Source of the DNA: Cercospora beticola
Taxonomy: Eukaryota > Ascomycota > Dothideomycetes > Mycosphaerellales > Mycosphaerellaceae
Reading direction: 5' to 3'
NCBI RefSeq assembly: GCF_033473495.1
Contig: NC_088939.1
Location: 1,550,001-1,614,000, forward strand
DNA: 64,000 nucleotides
A program made the translations under genes and the position numbers. Shown piece by piece: positions 1 to 10,858 of the stretch (the stretch's first letter is position 1; each line of letters begins with the position of its first letter). The notes under the pieces are model-generated. The model saw nothing but the letters and a program-made list of their open reading frames with translations, was not told the DNA's origin and ran no database searches.

Positions 1-93
1 AATGTGCAGCTGCGCATCGCAGAGGACACCGACATTGGCATGAAGCAGCCCAACTCGAGCGAGAGTAGCTACAGCATGGACGAAGATGCTTGA
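1..93 (+). CDS. 3' end of an unidentified gene (partial)
   Basis: The first 90 bases read as 30 open codons in frame 1 and end at a TGA (91-93). The tail is hydrophilic, rich in Ser, Glu and Asp, and ends in an acidic run (SMDEDA). This looks like the disordered C-terminus of a protein whose body lies left of the window. Codon use resembles the confident genes nearby. No domain is visible, so no function is proposed. It could be chance, because only 30 codons are available. Confidence 0.45.
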   Translation, partial: NVQLRIAEDTDIGMKQPNSSESSYSMDEDA

Positions 94-622
94 ACAGGTC
101 TTGATGATCTTCAGCGCTTCCGGCGCACATTGCTTGACTCTGAGAGAACATGTGGGAGAAAGAGGAGGCTGAGATCGGGGACATCACACTCATTCACGCA
201 ACATTTTTTCGAGCGCACGCGCGCATTTCGTAAGATACCCTGCACTACTGAGATGATTACACGAGATTGTTTTATGCATATTGGAAGGAGGGTACTGAAA
301 TGCTCCACTGCATAGCTGTATATGGTCGCTGGAAGGTTGTTTGTAGTCACTAGATTCCCTGCTAACATAAATCGATTGCCACTTTGATCCACAGTGTCAC
401 TTCTCCTCTCGACGGGAGTGGACCTAATCAATCTACAACGACACATTTCACGCCCTACAAGTCTTCATTGACCCCCAAATGCTATACCGCGGTCGTTCCG
501 GACAGTCAGAATATGCTGACATCAACAAAATGGCCGGGAAGGCGGGACGCACTCCGTCTTGGCCACCACTTCTCCACCTCCACCTCAAGTGAGATCTTGT
601 GACCCAACATCCACTCGATCTC
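94..622. other. Intergenic, no gene seen
   Basis: The stretch holds the 3' flank of the left-edge gene and the upstream region of the DUF1349 gene. The short frames here have no coding character that I can support. Confidence 0.5.
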
Positions 623-623
623 C

Positions 624-635
624 ATATATATATAT
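624..635 (+). promoter_or_regulatory. TATA-like element of the DUF1349 gene
   Basis: A 12-bp alternating AT run lies about 66 bp before the preferred ATG at 701. A start site about 30 bp downstream of it would leave almost no leader before the alternative in-frame ATG at 656, which favours 701 as the initiator. Confidence 0.4.
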
Positions 636-700
636 TCAGTATACCAACAAAATAAATGGTTCACTCGAGGTCCAAGGCAGACCGAATCTTCGTAAGCACA

Positions 701-1612
701 ATGCCTTCCGCTTCTAGTTTCCTCACAACCATTTTCTTGCTCCTACTTCTGAACATCCTTCCCACTACCGCCTCGACCTCCTCGGACCTCAAGAAGAAAG
801 ACACAACACCCAGCCCCTGGAACCGCCTCAACAACCCTCAAATAAGACACACCTCCCCTCCCACCGCAAGTCAAAAATCCTTCACAATCACCACCCCACC
901 CGGCACCGACATCTGGCGTCCCGCTCCAGGCGCCGCAGCAGACAACTTCACAGCACCCTACGTCTACCGGATCTGCAAATCCTCCGACTTCATTCGCGCA
1001 GCCGTCACAGTCTCAGCCGACTGGCAAACACGGTACGATCAAGGCGGACTGGCGATTGTGTTTCCGAACAGCGGCAAGAAAGGCGCAGCAGCTGTCAAAG
1101 GGGCAAAATGGTTGAAGACAGGTCTTGAAGTGGAAAATGGAAAACCACAATTGGGTACCGTGGGAGCTTACGCTTTCTCGGACTGGAGTCTGAGTCCGGT
1201 CGTCCCTGCTGCGAAAGGACTAGGAAAATACGAGGCGCGGTTTGAGATTGAGAGGAATGGGAGTGAGTTTTCTTCTTTTTCTATTTTCTCTTCTTCGTTT
1301 CGAGCTTTCTTACTACGCATTGTTGTGATGAAGTTTTTGATGGGATTTGTTTTGAGTGAAAGTTGGTTTATTCGGATTTTGCGTTTGCTAACGGATTATT
1401 TTCGCGTGCGATCAGCGGATTTGTGGGTGTATAATGTTGTGAAGAATGATCGGTATCCGTTGAGGCAGGCTACTTGGGCGTTTTTGGAGGAGAGAGGAAA
1501 GAAGAATGCGGAGATTTTTGTGGGGGTTTATGCGGCGAAGCCGATCTTTACGGATGGGAAGCCGGATATGAATTTGACTGTTGAGTTTAAGAATTTGAGG
1601 ATTGAGTGTTGA
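701..1612 (+). CDS. Secreted DUF1349 (concanavalin-like) protein
   Basis: Exons 701-1262 and 1416-1612 give a 252-aa protein. It begins with a hydrophobic signal peptide (MPSASSFLTTIFLLLLLN...). The body shows features of the DUF1349 family: an opening like FTITTPPGTDIWRP, then SADWQTRYDQGGL and a central SDWSLSP. DUF1349 proteins have a lectin/concanavalin-like beta-sandwich fold and no agreed function. The frame stays open through 1263-1415, but that stretch starts GTGAGT, has a GCTAAC branch point at 1387 and ends ATCAG. It would insert a hydrophobic segment that does not fit the family, so it is read as a 153-nt intron. An in-frame ATG at 656 would add 15 residues before the signal peptide. 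The TATA run at 624-635 argues against it. Confidence 0.75.
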   Translation: MPSASSFLTTIFLLLLLNILPTTASTSSDLKKKDTTPSPWNRLNNPQIRHTSPPTASQKSFTITTPPGTDIWRPAPGAAADNFTAPYVYRICKSSDFIRAAVTVSADWQTRYDQGGLAIVFPNSGKKGAAAVKGAKWLKTGLEVENGKPQLGTVGAYAFSDWSLSPVVPAAKGLGKYEARFEIERNGSEFSSFSIFSSSFRAFLLRIVVMKFLMGFVLSESWFIRILRLLTDYFRVRSADLWVYNVVKNDRYPLRQATWAFLEERGKKNAEIFVGVYAAKPIFTDGKPDMNLTVEFKNLRIEC

Positions 1613-1891
1613 GGAGAGGTGTTCTGCATGATACTGGCGAGTCAATTTGACTCTGCTGGCCGCCATGATGGCGAATACAAAAGTTGCAACACGGCTGAAT
1701 AACACTAGACCTCAGGTTGAAGACGAGACAACGATGATTGAAATAGATCACGAACCAAAAATCAAATACTGCGAACAGCTGAACGAGAGCTACCTATAGA
1801 ATAACAATACACATTCTGGAAGCTGTCAACCACTATTCCATTCTTAGTCTAACATGTCTCCCCCTCCTCTACCACTCAGATCCTTAACAGA

Positions 1892-3006
1892 TCACTCCAC
1901 ATCATCCTCATGAAACACCAGCGCCCTAACCTCAATACTGTCCCTCCCCTCCTCATTCTCCGCGCCCGGGATCTCAAAAGCCGAATGCGGGACTCTCTTT
2001 GCCCGGTCCTTATACTTCGCATCACTTTCCACACCAGCCTTATTATCAAAGCACTTGATCAAGAGTGCTTCCGCTGGAGTTTGATGATGCTTGTAGAACC
2101 ATCTTTGGTTCTCATTATGTCTGACGGCCAAGGTCTCGCCTTTTCGGACTTCGTAGATGAGGCCGATGGGGACAAGGTCCGATTCGACGACGGTTTGGGC
2201 TTGGGCGACTGTGAGGGGATCGCGGCGGACAGTTTTGATGGGGCGCCTGGGAGGATGTTAGTATTGACGGGTCTGATGTTGCAGGTCGGTTTGGAATGAA
2301 GAGAGACTCACCATACGTTGATTAATTGCACGCGACCCTTCAACAATTTATCTGCCTCATCTGGAAGATGGAATGGCACGCGAGAAAGAGCAGCGGCATA
2401 CGATTGATCGATGTGGACTCGACGAACAGGTCCACGAAGAGCAGCCTTGTGTTTGGCAGCGACAGCTTCCGCATCTTCTGTCGACTCTTTGTCTTTGTCA
2501 GCAGAAGCGGTGCGGGTATCTTGCACGGCTCGACGAATCGTGTGATCGAAGATGAATGTTCGTGAAGCTCCAGTGCTGCCACTCATTAGTACACGCGGAT
2601 CATGTTTGCTGCTGGTTTAAGCTTACACGTCTTTCAACAACTGATCAACTTCCTTATAATAGCGATCTTTGATCTGATCATCATCGAGGAAGTCCTTCTC
2701 AACGCTGACGCTCGGCACGAATTGGAAGCCATGGCTGTCCAGTGTGTATTTATCTTCGTCGCCAGTAACATCGTGGATCGTCACGTCTTGTGTGTTGACC
2801 GGTCGCTCATAAGTCTCTGGCTTGCCAACATATGTTGGAGCTGGCGGCGATCCATCATCGTTGTCCTTATAGAAGTTCAATGTAGTCTGGACGTCATGCT
2901 TCTCAATCTTCTTGTGTTCAGTGGCGATGATTGGAGCAGATTCCGTTTGGCGGTACTCGTTGCCGAACGATTGGTGAACCGGGTGTTGGACTGCTGCAGT
3001 AGCCAT
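1892..3006 (-). CDS. CmcJ/AsaB-like hydroxylase/desaturase family protein
   Basis: Three exons (3006-2627, 2575-2312, 2246-1892) give 332 aa. The introns are 51 and 65 bp, with GTAAGC and GTGAGT donors. The order of conserved segments matches the fungal CmcJ/NvfI/AsaB-type family of putative Fe/2-oxoglutarate-like oxygenases: TTLNFYKDNDDGSPPAP at the N-terminus, TGASRTFIFDHTIRR, RGPVRRVHIDQSYAAA with the conserved HxD, the exon junction restoring QLINVWRPIKT, and near the end LLIKCFDNK, RVPHSAF and SIEVRALVF. Members are often found in secondary-metabolite clusters and oxidise small molecules, but the substrate cannot be read here. The start at MATAAVQ is chosen because the frame above it is short and lacks family character. 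An amino-acid permease on the same strand lies upstream, with about 770 bp between them. Confidence 0.85.
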
Positions 3007-3771
3007 GATAGTAGCGATGAAGTGTTGTTGACAGAACAGATATTGAGACACGCAGGCCCCAAAATCGCAAAGCACGACTGCGTATCTTTATACAGTGCAA
3101 GTATGGTTGTACCTAATGATTCGCAATGTCAAGGAACATATGTCAGCCACCAGAGCTCTGCAAGTACGCAATAGGGTATAGCTATGTGACGATGGTGATT
3201 GCCAATGCAACCAGCCAATCGATGCATCTCGTCAAACGGAGTCCAGTTCCTTGTCCTTTTATTGCTTACCAGCGGGGCCTCCACGCGTTACGCGCATTCG
3301 ACAAATGGAGCTGGAATATGCACCATCTGCACATAATCTGGGGTGGCTGCCTATTGTGCATGCAGATCCCAGAGCTTGATTAGAAATGAGCTACGCGTAA
3401 CACGTGAGATGCGAGGAACACGCTCTCGAGTACTGCAATTGTAGCAAACGACGAAGATACGGCATTGAAGAGATCACTCATACCGTTGCACTGATGCCGA
3501 GGCAGAACAGGATTGATCGTGTTCACCCTGGTGTTACTCCTCAACGCCCCGCTGCCATTCCAAGGCGGAGGGGCATCACTCTACGAGTCTCCTGATACCC
3601 CGAGAACCCATGCTTTGAAGGATGGCCGCAGCACACTGCCACCGGCTCCGAGCAGTGGCATGCCGGCTCTCGTTAACATGCTGCCAGCATTATGGCAAGG
3701 TCGCACGAGCTTGCACAATCACTTCTGCCTCTAGCTGTATAGTCGTGAAGGCCAATGCTGTCTGCCTGAAC
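3007..3771. other. Intergenic between oxygenase and permease
   Basis: This is the upstream region of the oxygenase and the 3' flank of the permease, both on the minus strand. I see no supported gene, RNA or repeat in it. Confidence 0.5.
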
Positions 3772-5439
3772 TCAGATCGCAACGTGAGCAATAGTTGTGA
3801 TTGTCGTCCCATCATCCAAACTCTCTGTCCTGTCTTCAAGCTTGTAGCCTCTCCATCTGGGCACCACTTCAGCGAACAAGTACCAGTATAGCGTACCAAA
3901 CACCAGTATTGCGATGCCAACAAGAGCGTATGCTGCGCTTCCAATCAAGCCCTTTTCTCGTTGCTTCTCGCTAGGAAAGAAGGGCGCTGCTAGGAGTGCA
4001 AGCGCAATGGCCATTCTTATAAGCACCCCAGGGACCCAAGCCTTGTAAGGTCGATGAATGTCGGGCCTCCGTAGACGAAGCCATAAAAGTCCAAAGGCTG
4101 TCGCAAAGGCGATAATCTGCCCTGGATATCCTTCAACTTCCAGGATGAAGGAGTAGACATCCCCTGTCGGAATCGTGAGGACAGAAATGGACGGAACATA
4201 GTTTATGATCAGGCCACCAAGTGGTGAGCCAAATGGCGCGTTTGAAGAGAGCATCCGTGACCATGGCATCAAGCCAGTTCTTGCGATTTCCTGATTCAGC
4301 CGAGAGTGGGCAAATGTTACTACCATAACGTTGCCCACAGCGCTCAATGCTACCATGAGTGGTAGAATGCGTCTTCCCACTGCGGTGCCGAAGACTCTCT
4401 CGAAATAAATTGCTGCGATCAGTTCACCGCTGCCTCTGATTTCGTCCAATGGAACAACCATGAAATATGCCACATTGACTAGCAAGTACATGCCGCAAGC
4501 GGTTGCCAGTGCAGTAAACGCTACTGATCTCAAGGTGCGGACCGGATCTTTCACTTCATTGAGCACATTGTTGACGTTGTTCAATCCAGCAAAGGAGTAG
4601 AAAACCTTGAGGATCGAGGTTGCAATTGCGCCCCACGACCAAATGCTGCCTTGCCATAGGCCAGCCCAAGTCCAGTCGAGATCTTCAGTCTTTGCGAATG
4701 TTGCCGGCACATTGCTGGGGAGCTGTTCTTCGCGTTTGAAAAGGACGACAAATAGGCCGCTCAAGATCATGAAGACGATCAGACCAATCTTGATCCAACC
4801 AAGAAAGTTCTGAATGCGAATGCCAGCCTTCATGAAGACTGCATGTACTACAGTGACCCATGTTATCAGACCGACTGCGAGCGTTTGCTTGATGGAATCC
4901 GTTCCTTCCACGCCCAATGCGAAGAGCGTGTACTGTGCAAAGACTATGCAGTTGCTTGCTGTGAAGCCCAGAAGAATAGCTTGTGTGGCAATGAGGACCG
5001 TGACCAGGTACTTGGGTTTTCTGTACGTGAATTCGAGGTAAACCTTCTCGCCACCACTCCGGGGCAACATACAGCCGTATTCCAGAGACACGGCAAGGCC
5101 GAAATACGCCAGCACAGCGCCGACAATCCATAGTGTCAAGCTGAGCCCTGTAGAGCCGACTGAAGCGAAGATCACTCCCGGAGTGGCAAATATACCAGAC
5201 CCGAGCACACGACTGATAGTCAGAATATAAGCGCTGCTCCAAGTCAAGTTTCGTCCCAACGCGCTCGTCTCCGGGAGCACATCTGCTTCGAGATTCGAGG
5301 GTGCCGGCTTTGGCTCGTACGCAGATGGTTCATGATGCTCAAGGTCCGAGACAGATGCATAGCTCTTGGTGTCACTTCCTGAAGCGGGCGAAAGAAGTGG
5401 CGACGCGTCGTTTGTGGTGTCTGCGGCCGGCGTAGACAT
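3772..5439 (-). CDS. Amino-acid permease, Mup1/LAT type
   Basis: A single exon encodes 555 aa. A polar N-terminal tail of about 65 residues precedes TM1, which carries the APC-superfamily motif SRVLGSGIFATPGVIF. About twelve hydrophobic segments follow, including the family-typical LPRSGGEKVYLEF after TM3 and a GLNNVNNVLNEVKDPVRTL loop. The layout fits fungal high-affinity methionine permease (Mup1) and L-type transporters of the plasma membrane, which import neutral amino acids such as methionine. The exact substrate is not visible. The start ATG is followed by an acidic, Ser-rich cytosolic tail, as usual in this family. The gene is intronless. Confidence 0.85.
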   Translation of the reverse strand: MSTPAADTTNDASPLLSPASGSDTKSYASVSDLEHHEPSAYEPKPAPSNLEADVLPETSALGRNLTWSSAYILTISRVLGSGIFATPGVIFASVGSTGLSLTLWIVGAVLAYFGLAVSLEYGCMLPRSGGEKVYLEFTYRKPKYLVTVLIATQAILLGFTASNCIVFAQYTLFALGVEGTDSIKQTLAVGLITWVTVVHAVFMKAGIRIQNFLGWIKIGLIVFMILSGLFVVLFKREEQLPSNVPATFAKTEDLDWTWAGLWQGSIWSWGAIATSILKVFYSFAGLNNVNNVLNEVKDPVRTLRSVAFTALATACGMYLLVNVAYFMVVPLDEIRGSGELIAAIYFERVFGTAVGRRILPLMVALSAVGNVMVVTFAHSRLNQEIARTGLMPWSRMLSSNAPFGSPLGGLIINYVPSISVLTIPTGDVYSFILEVEGYPGQIIAFATAFGLLWLRLRRPDIHRPYKAWVPGVLIRMAIALALLAAPFFPSEKQREKGLIGSAAYALVGIAILVFGTLYWYLFAEVVPRWRGYKLEDRTESLDDGTTITTIAHVAI

Positions 5440-6410
5440 GGCTATGGTATAGAGATGGAATAGGAAGTAGCACGCTACATCTTCCTGCAGCAGAATGAGT
5501 AGTCAATAGAGCTCGCAAGCAATTGTCAGCAGGCAGCAAGGTCAGATTGCTCAAAGTTGTGCTGGATCACCTCATGGTGTTTCGTGAGCGTTGGTGTCAA
5601 ACCGCTTGTGCACTCCCCTGTGCCTACATATTCCATCGCGCCGGATCGCATACCGGCGCAGCCGCCAACTCTGTTGCTGCATTAGGACGTGATTCGCTGT
5701 GTGGTTGATATGGATGGTCGCCACCCGGTATGGCGCCATTCAAGGGCCCTTTGACGAACGCGACTCCTGCGACGCGTTCTGTTGTACAAAACCCGTCACG
5801 CTGCCCCTCGCTGGTCTGGTGAGGTTCGGTCGTCGCGCTATCACCGCGGCAGTCGGGGAGTCCGCCCCGTCCGCCGCCCCAGCATTTTCAAAGTCCGCTG
5901 CCGTCGGGTGATGCTTGTTGTTGCGAAGGTGTTGCAAGCTCGGCTCGGCTGGGACAGCAAGCTGCAGTCTCACGACGGCTGACCACCTTCCTAGACACTG
6001 TCTTGCAAGCGCAGGCCACCACGAACGAGTAGAACCAGGGCACAGCTGCTTCACTTGCCGGCTGGGCATCTCTCATCCATCACCGCCTCTCCACCTTCAC
6101 GAACTTACCACAACCATCTCTCCACCACAATGTAACCCAACGCCGCCAAGACACTCTGCTTATAGCAGCACGTCTTCGGAACCTCCCCCGTGCACTCGTA
6201 CGAATCGTATCGAGCGCTGGCAAGTGACGCAATGCCTGCCGATCGGCAACGTAGCGCCGCGCGCGACCCGAGCCAGAGGCCAAAAATACACCTTCGATAC
6301 AACTTCAGTCTGCTAGCGACTTCGTATTGCCACGACACTTCTGACACGACGTGAGTCGTGAGCTGTGGGTAAGACATCATAGAGCAGAGTTACGAGCAGA
6401 GCATGATCAC
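5440..6410. other. Intergenic, divergent promoter region
   Basis: About 1 kb separates the divergent permease and small secreted-protein genes. Short overlapping frames on both strands have no continuity or family character. No RNA gene or repeat was recognised. Confidence 0.45.
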
Positions 6411-6418
6411 ATATATAC
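6411..6418 (+). promoter_or_regulatory. TATA-like box of the small secreted protein gene
   Basis: The sequence atatatac lies 127-134 bp before the ATG at 6545. The leader after it is C/A-rich (catcacaac-type), typical of a strong fungal 5' UTR. Confidence 0.4.
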
Positions 6419-6544
6419 GAAGAATCCCTCGCTCGCTAAGGTAGGTCATCATCCCGCAACAAGCATACCAATCCACCAGACAAATCTCCAATCAAGACTT
6501 CAATACATCTCCACCACAACACTATCCATCCCAAAACCAACAAA

Positions 6545-7003
6545 ATGTACTACTCTACTATCCTCGCCGCCTCTCTGGCCTCTATCGCAGCAGCAGCACC
6601 AGCCAAGCGCGAGTCCTACGCCGCCGACCTCCCAGGCACCTTCGAAATCTCCAACTTCGTCTTCGGCTGCACAGTCGGCTGCAACTACAACTTCGACCTC
6701 ACCGTCTCGGGCTCCGCCGAAAACCACCCAGCCGTTGCGCCAACATACGTCAAGTGCTCCGGCGACCTGGAGAGCACCGACTACGTCCAATGCGGCGATG
6801 TCAGCGAAACTCAGCGACTCTACGCATACATCGAGAAGGACACCAACGAGCTGCACCTCCAATACGAGGTCCAGAACTACAACACTGGAGCGATTTACCG
6901 ATACTACGGCGAGGAGATTGTCTACGCGGCCACGAGCGAGGATGCTGATAAGCAGGAGGAGTGCTTTGAGGTTAAGGAGAACCGTGCTACCGGTGTCCTT
7001 TAA
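6545..7003 (+). CDS. Small secreted cysteine-containing protein
   Basis: One exon encodes 152 aa. A signal peptide (MYYSTILAASLASIAAAAPA) is followed directly by a KR pair, so both signal-peptidase and Kex2 processing are plausible. The mature part has five cysteines: two in FGCTVGC, then KCS, QCG and EEC. It has beta-rich alternation with many Tyr and Asn (YNFDLTVSG, YEVQNYNTG). Length, signal peptide and fold style resemble Alt a 1/AA1-like and similar small secreted proteins of plant-associated dothideomycetes. That assignment is only by general pattern. Codons are strongly biased to C-ending triplets, consistent with high expression. An effector or cell-surface role is inference. Confidence 0.8.
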   Translation: MYYSTILAASLASIAAAAPAKRESYAADLPGTFEISNFVFGCTVGCNYNFDLTVSGSAENHPAVAPTYVKCSGDLESTDYVQCGDVSETQRLYAYIEKDTNELHLQYEVQNYNTGAIYRYYGEEIVYAATSEDADKQEECFEVKENRATGVL

Positions 7004-7194
7004 ATGATTAATGCAGGAGAAACTCAGCATCATGATGATTAACGAAGGCATTTTTTTGCATAATGTAACCGAATAGACAAAGTCAACAGCATTGAGATGC
7101 ACTGTACGCTGGGATGGTACAGCATAACCCATCAATCAAATCATATTGTCTACCACGATCCACCACTACACTTTGTCACATTTCCATTTCTACT

Positions 7195-8008
7195 CTACCT
7201 CACAAAAACATCGCCTCCCCAATCCTTCCTGTCTTGCTCATAGAATCCCACAATCTCCTTTGCAATGTTTTCCGGGTTGCGAGTTGGCTCTTCAGGACTG
7301 ACCACGCCACAGACTTTGATCACTCCAATGTGGACTTGCTCGCCAAACGCCTTTCTCAGAGAGTGAACGACGTTTTGCTGACAAGCCTTGACAGCCGAGA
7401 GCGAAAGCAAGTACGGCTCAGGCTCTTCTGGCAAGTGGCTTGAGGTAACAATCAGAGAAGGTGGGTGAGATGCATCAGCTCCGTTATGTTTCTGGAGTAC
7501 AGGGATGCACCACTGTGCTGTGATGTAGAAAGCACCGGTTGTGATCTGAAAACAGGCGTCAGTCGGAGACCGTGTACTTTGAGCTTTTGCGGTTCGTGAT
7601 GAAGACTTACGTGGAAATCTTCGATAAGCTCTTCAACCGGAGCTTTGAGAGGTTCGCTTTGACTGATCCTTGCGGCGTTGAAGAAGACGGTTGACACCTC
7701 GCCTAGCTGTTTGATTGAAGCGAACGCTTCTCGAAGCTGGTCGAAATTGGCGAGGTCGACTGAGATTGTTGTGACTTGTACCTCCTTTCCAGCCTGAACG
7801 TTGGTCGATATTAGCAAATGTTCATGCTATGATGTGTTAAGTGACAAACCTCTTTCGCAACATCTTCCACTTCACGTTTCTCCTTCTCCAAGCGCTCAGA
7901 ATTTCGCGACAGCAGAACAATTTTGCTGAAATGCTTCTTTGCGAAGTGTTTGGCAGTGGTGAGGCCGATGCCTGGGCCACTTCCGAGTACAACGAGGATG
8001 GGTGCCAT
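7195..8008 (-). CDS. Short-chain dehydrogenase/reductase-like protein
   Basis: Three exons (8008-7850, 7793-7611, 7545-7195) give 230 aa. The introns are 56 and 65 bp with donors GTTTGT and GTAAGT. The N-terminus is an NAD(P) Rossmann motif, VVLGSGPGIG, followed by a FSKIVLLSRN turn and the VDLANFD and VFFNAARI segments (NAA replaces the usual NNAG). The region where the catalytic YxxxK should be reads EPYLLSLSAVKACQ, so Tyr and Lys are eight residues apart instead of four. The family is clearly SDR, but catalysis may be altered or absent. The length is slightly short for a classical SDR (about 250 aa). An ATG further upstream (8170) adds a segment with no Rossmann character, so it was not used. 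Confidence 0.8.
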
Positions 8009-10858
8009 TGCTGGGAGACGTTCCGGGAAGTGATGTGAGTGAGGAGTAAGATGGTTTGGACTACTTGGATGGGAGCGGAATCCATGCATTATATAGCCTT
8101 CCATGTACTGGCAACTTCCACCAGCTGACATGAGAGACGACCTGGTGCACTCAAACTGGTACGGAGCCATGCTTCCTAAGCTGAATCCATGGCCTCGATA
8201 CGTTTCCTAATCTGGAAAGAGATGGATCGACAGGGATGTGTGTGTATAGGAAGCCATGGCATTGACATTCGTCCGCGGTGAAGCTCCGTCCGGTGGATGC
8301 GACATTAGTCAGTATCGCCTTAGTCAAATGAAGTCCTCATGCCTCCGCGGTTACTGGATGACGTTGTAATCAGATAGGATTTTCAAGTGCTCAGAGAAAT
8401 GGTGGAGCTCGCTGTCGCTGGTTCAGAGCCATAGCAAGCAAGAAAGCACCGACTTACGCTTCGAGGTGGGGCCTCAGCGACGATGGTTTTCGCGCCGTGC
8501 GCCTGCGCTGTCAGCCAATATATCAAGGCACGAGCGTATTACATCTCAGCTACGCATTACGCCAATCACTTGTGTCGTGCAATGTGAGATTGCTACGTGT
8601 GTGCGTAAGATATACGTAGCCTCGCCAGACCTCACCTGGATACATGTATTATGGAGATGGCCAGATGACGGCGCAGCGTCTGTTTGCAAAATGCTTACGA
8701 ATGCTTATGTCTATCAAGCAATGTCATATCAAGAGCTTGTACTGTATGTTGAATATGATCTCGTTGCGAACGGGAGCGGCTGTGTAGGTGTTGCGTGGTA
8801 AGGCTTTTCCAAAAGCGCGTGCGTGTGCGATTGATGCTGGCAACGTGTGTAGAGTGTCGGATTTTTGTTTCTAGATGGCCGGCAAGAACAAGTCAGATGG
8901 AGTGGTTCGCTGACTCTGCAGATGAAAACCTGCGTTGCATGGATGACAGCTGAGGTCGGTCTGGCTTCACGGGAAGATGGCACTGTGGCAGTGGCAGTTC
9001 CCAGTGATCGTGCCAGATATCGTAGCTGAGGTGCCATAAGTCGAGACTGATCCAGCGTCTCTCCTTCCCGTCCAACTTCGTTGCTTCCTAGTCGCAGACG
9101 CCATCAATCGTCTGTTCGAGCACCCCCTTTGAGCGCGTCCGCACCATGTGACCAGCAAAATTAGCACACTCTCACACTTCAGAAGCAGTGCGCCGGCCTC
9201 CGCAGCTCTTGCGCAAGATGAAATCCACGAGAACCGGGAGACGTCCTTGTTCACGGTCTCGACCTCACGCCTTCGGAACACGAATCTTGCAGCGAATTGT
9301 TCTTGTCAAGTGGGATGATGAGCAGGCCAGCACGATCTCCACAAGACTGTTCTCGAAGTTCGCCAAAGATGAGCACTAGATGAGAACTCTGTCAGCTTCA
9401 TCACGCCTGTAGTTCATTGCGGTTCTGGCCCAGCAATTCTGCGCGACAAAATGAAGAAGAAGATATCACGTCTTGATGATGACGACGTATCTCACCTAGG
9501 ATGTAATTCCGATAACTTCTGGCGAAGCATGAAGGTGGACTATCGGAATGCTACGTTCACCGCAGTTGAGCCTCGATTGACTTGAGTCGGCCAGGCGGAG
9601 ACTTCATACGAATGACTCGATGGACCAGCTGCTGCGACTGGTTGTATTCTCTTTGCCATGTTCGTCCGAGACTCGGGAGGCGGCCAGATAGATTCCGCCA
9701 AAGCGACATCAGCGAGTACACCGAACGTACATGATCCACCCCTCCCACTGCAGCGGCAGTAGTCTGCGGTTGGTCCATACATGCACAGCATGCACTTACT
9801 GTCGGCACGATTGCGGCATCCTTGCGGACTGGTCCACCATCCACCTGCTCGTGAACGTCTTCTTTGAGCTCGGCGGAGCGGAGGTTAGGGCTCCAGCGTC
9901 CTGCGACAGGTTTTCAGCGGCTCCGCAGGACTTGCACTTCGTCTATGCCGCCCACATACCCGGGTGTTCACTGCCACGTGCCAGTCCTCAGGCCCCTGCC
10001 GCACATGTAATGGCTGTCGACGTGGAGTGGCTCCTAAAGCACTCGCATGCGGCTTAAAAGCATCGTGTGCATTGTGGCGCTCGTTGGTCGCTCAAGCCCC
10101 CAAGAGAATCATCTTGTGGCGTGAGCTAACATCGGTCCTTCTTGCTGTAACTATCGATCTGACGGTGATCGTGGTTGCCGGAATGTGCTACTATGGACTT
10201 GAACTGGCCATCTGTCTGTCTTCAACAAGCAATGTGGTTGCCATGAGTAGGGCATTTGTTGGCACACTTGTACAGCTTTGACTGCCTGTATCGTCTTTTG
10301 GGAAGGTTGAAGCATGCTTATTGAGAAGTCCCGTCAGCGTGGCGGGTTGCCGGTTGCAGGGCATTGTCACGACGAATCCTGACAAGCAGCGAATCAAAAT
10401 GCAAGATTTCCGATTTGCTCACGCACGTTTATCTGCCCTTGGGCCGGGGTCTATGGCGAGATCTGTTTCTTTTGCGACCATGGGATACTGCTTTAGTATT
10501 GGTTGACCCCAAAAACGACCCCAGATCCCCGCGTCAAGCCGCCAATCATTGCCGCAAACGCGTGCTCTAATGACGACGGCGCTCATGTTTTTGTGGGGTC
10601 TCATGTGCCTACATCCGCCTGACCTTCCATCAATAGCAGATTGTTGTCCATGGACCCGTCCGAGACACGTCTCGATGCACCTTCTAGCCGCTGGACCAAC
10701 CCCTCCGAGGGCGGCAATGGAAGCCCCGCCGAGGAGTATATGATCATGGACATCCGTCGTGTAGGTGGTGAGGTATTTTCTTTGCCATTGCAATCATTAA
10801 GCGAAAATCTGCTACCCCTCATAGCCTTTCGATCAGAACTAAGCAATCGCCGTACAAG
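8009..10858. other. Gene-poor stretch, nothing supported
   Basis: Almost 2.9 kb carries only short overlapping frames on both strands. I found no domain, no splice-joined reading frame, no tRNA-like T-loop and no clear repeat. It may hold regulatory DNA of the flanking SDR and monooxygenase genes or decayed sequence. Base composition is not AT-rich, so RIP-degraded transposon DNA is not obvious. Confidence 0.4.

Noticed and set aside
6351..7135. Long frames overlapping the small secreted protein on both strands
   Set aside because: They arise from the strong third-position C bias of the real gene and have low-complexity Ser/Thr or Val/Leu composition.
8009..10858. Possible transposon remnant
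   Set aside because: No terminal repeats, transposase frames or RIP-like AT bias could be seen.
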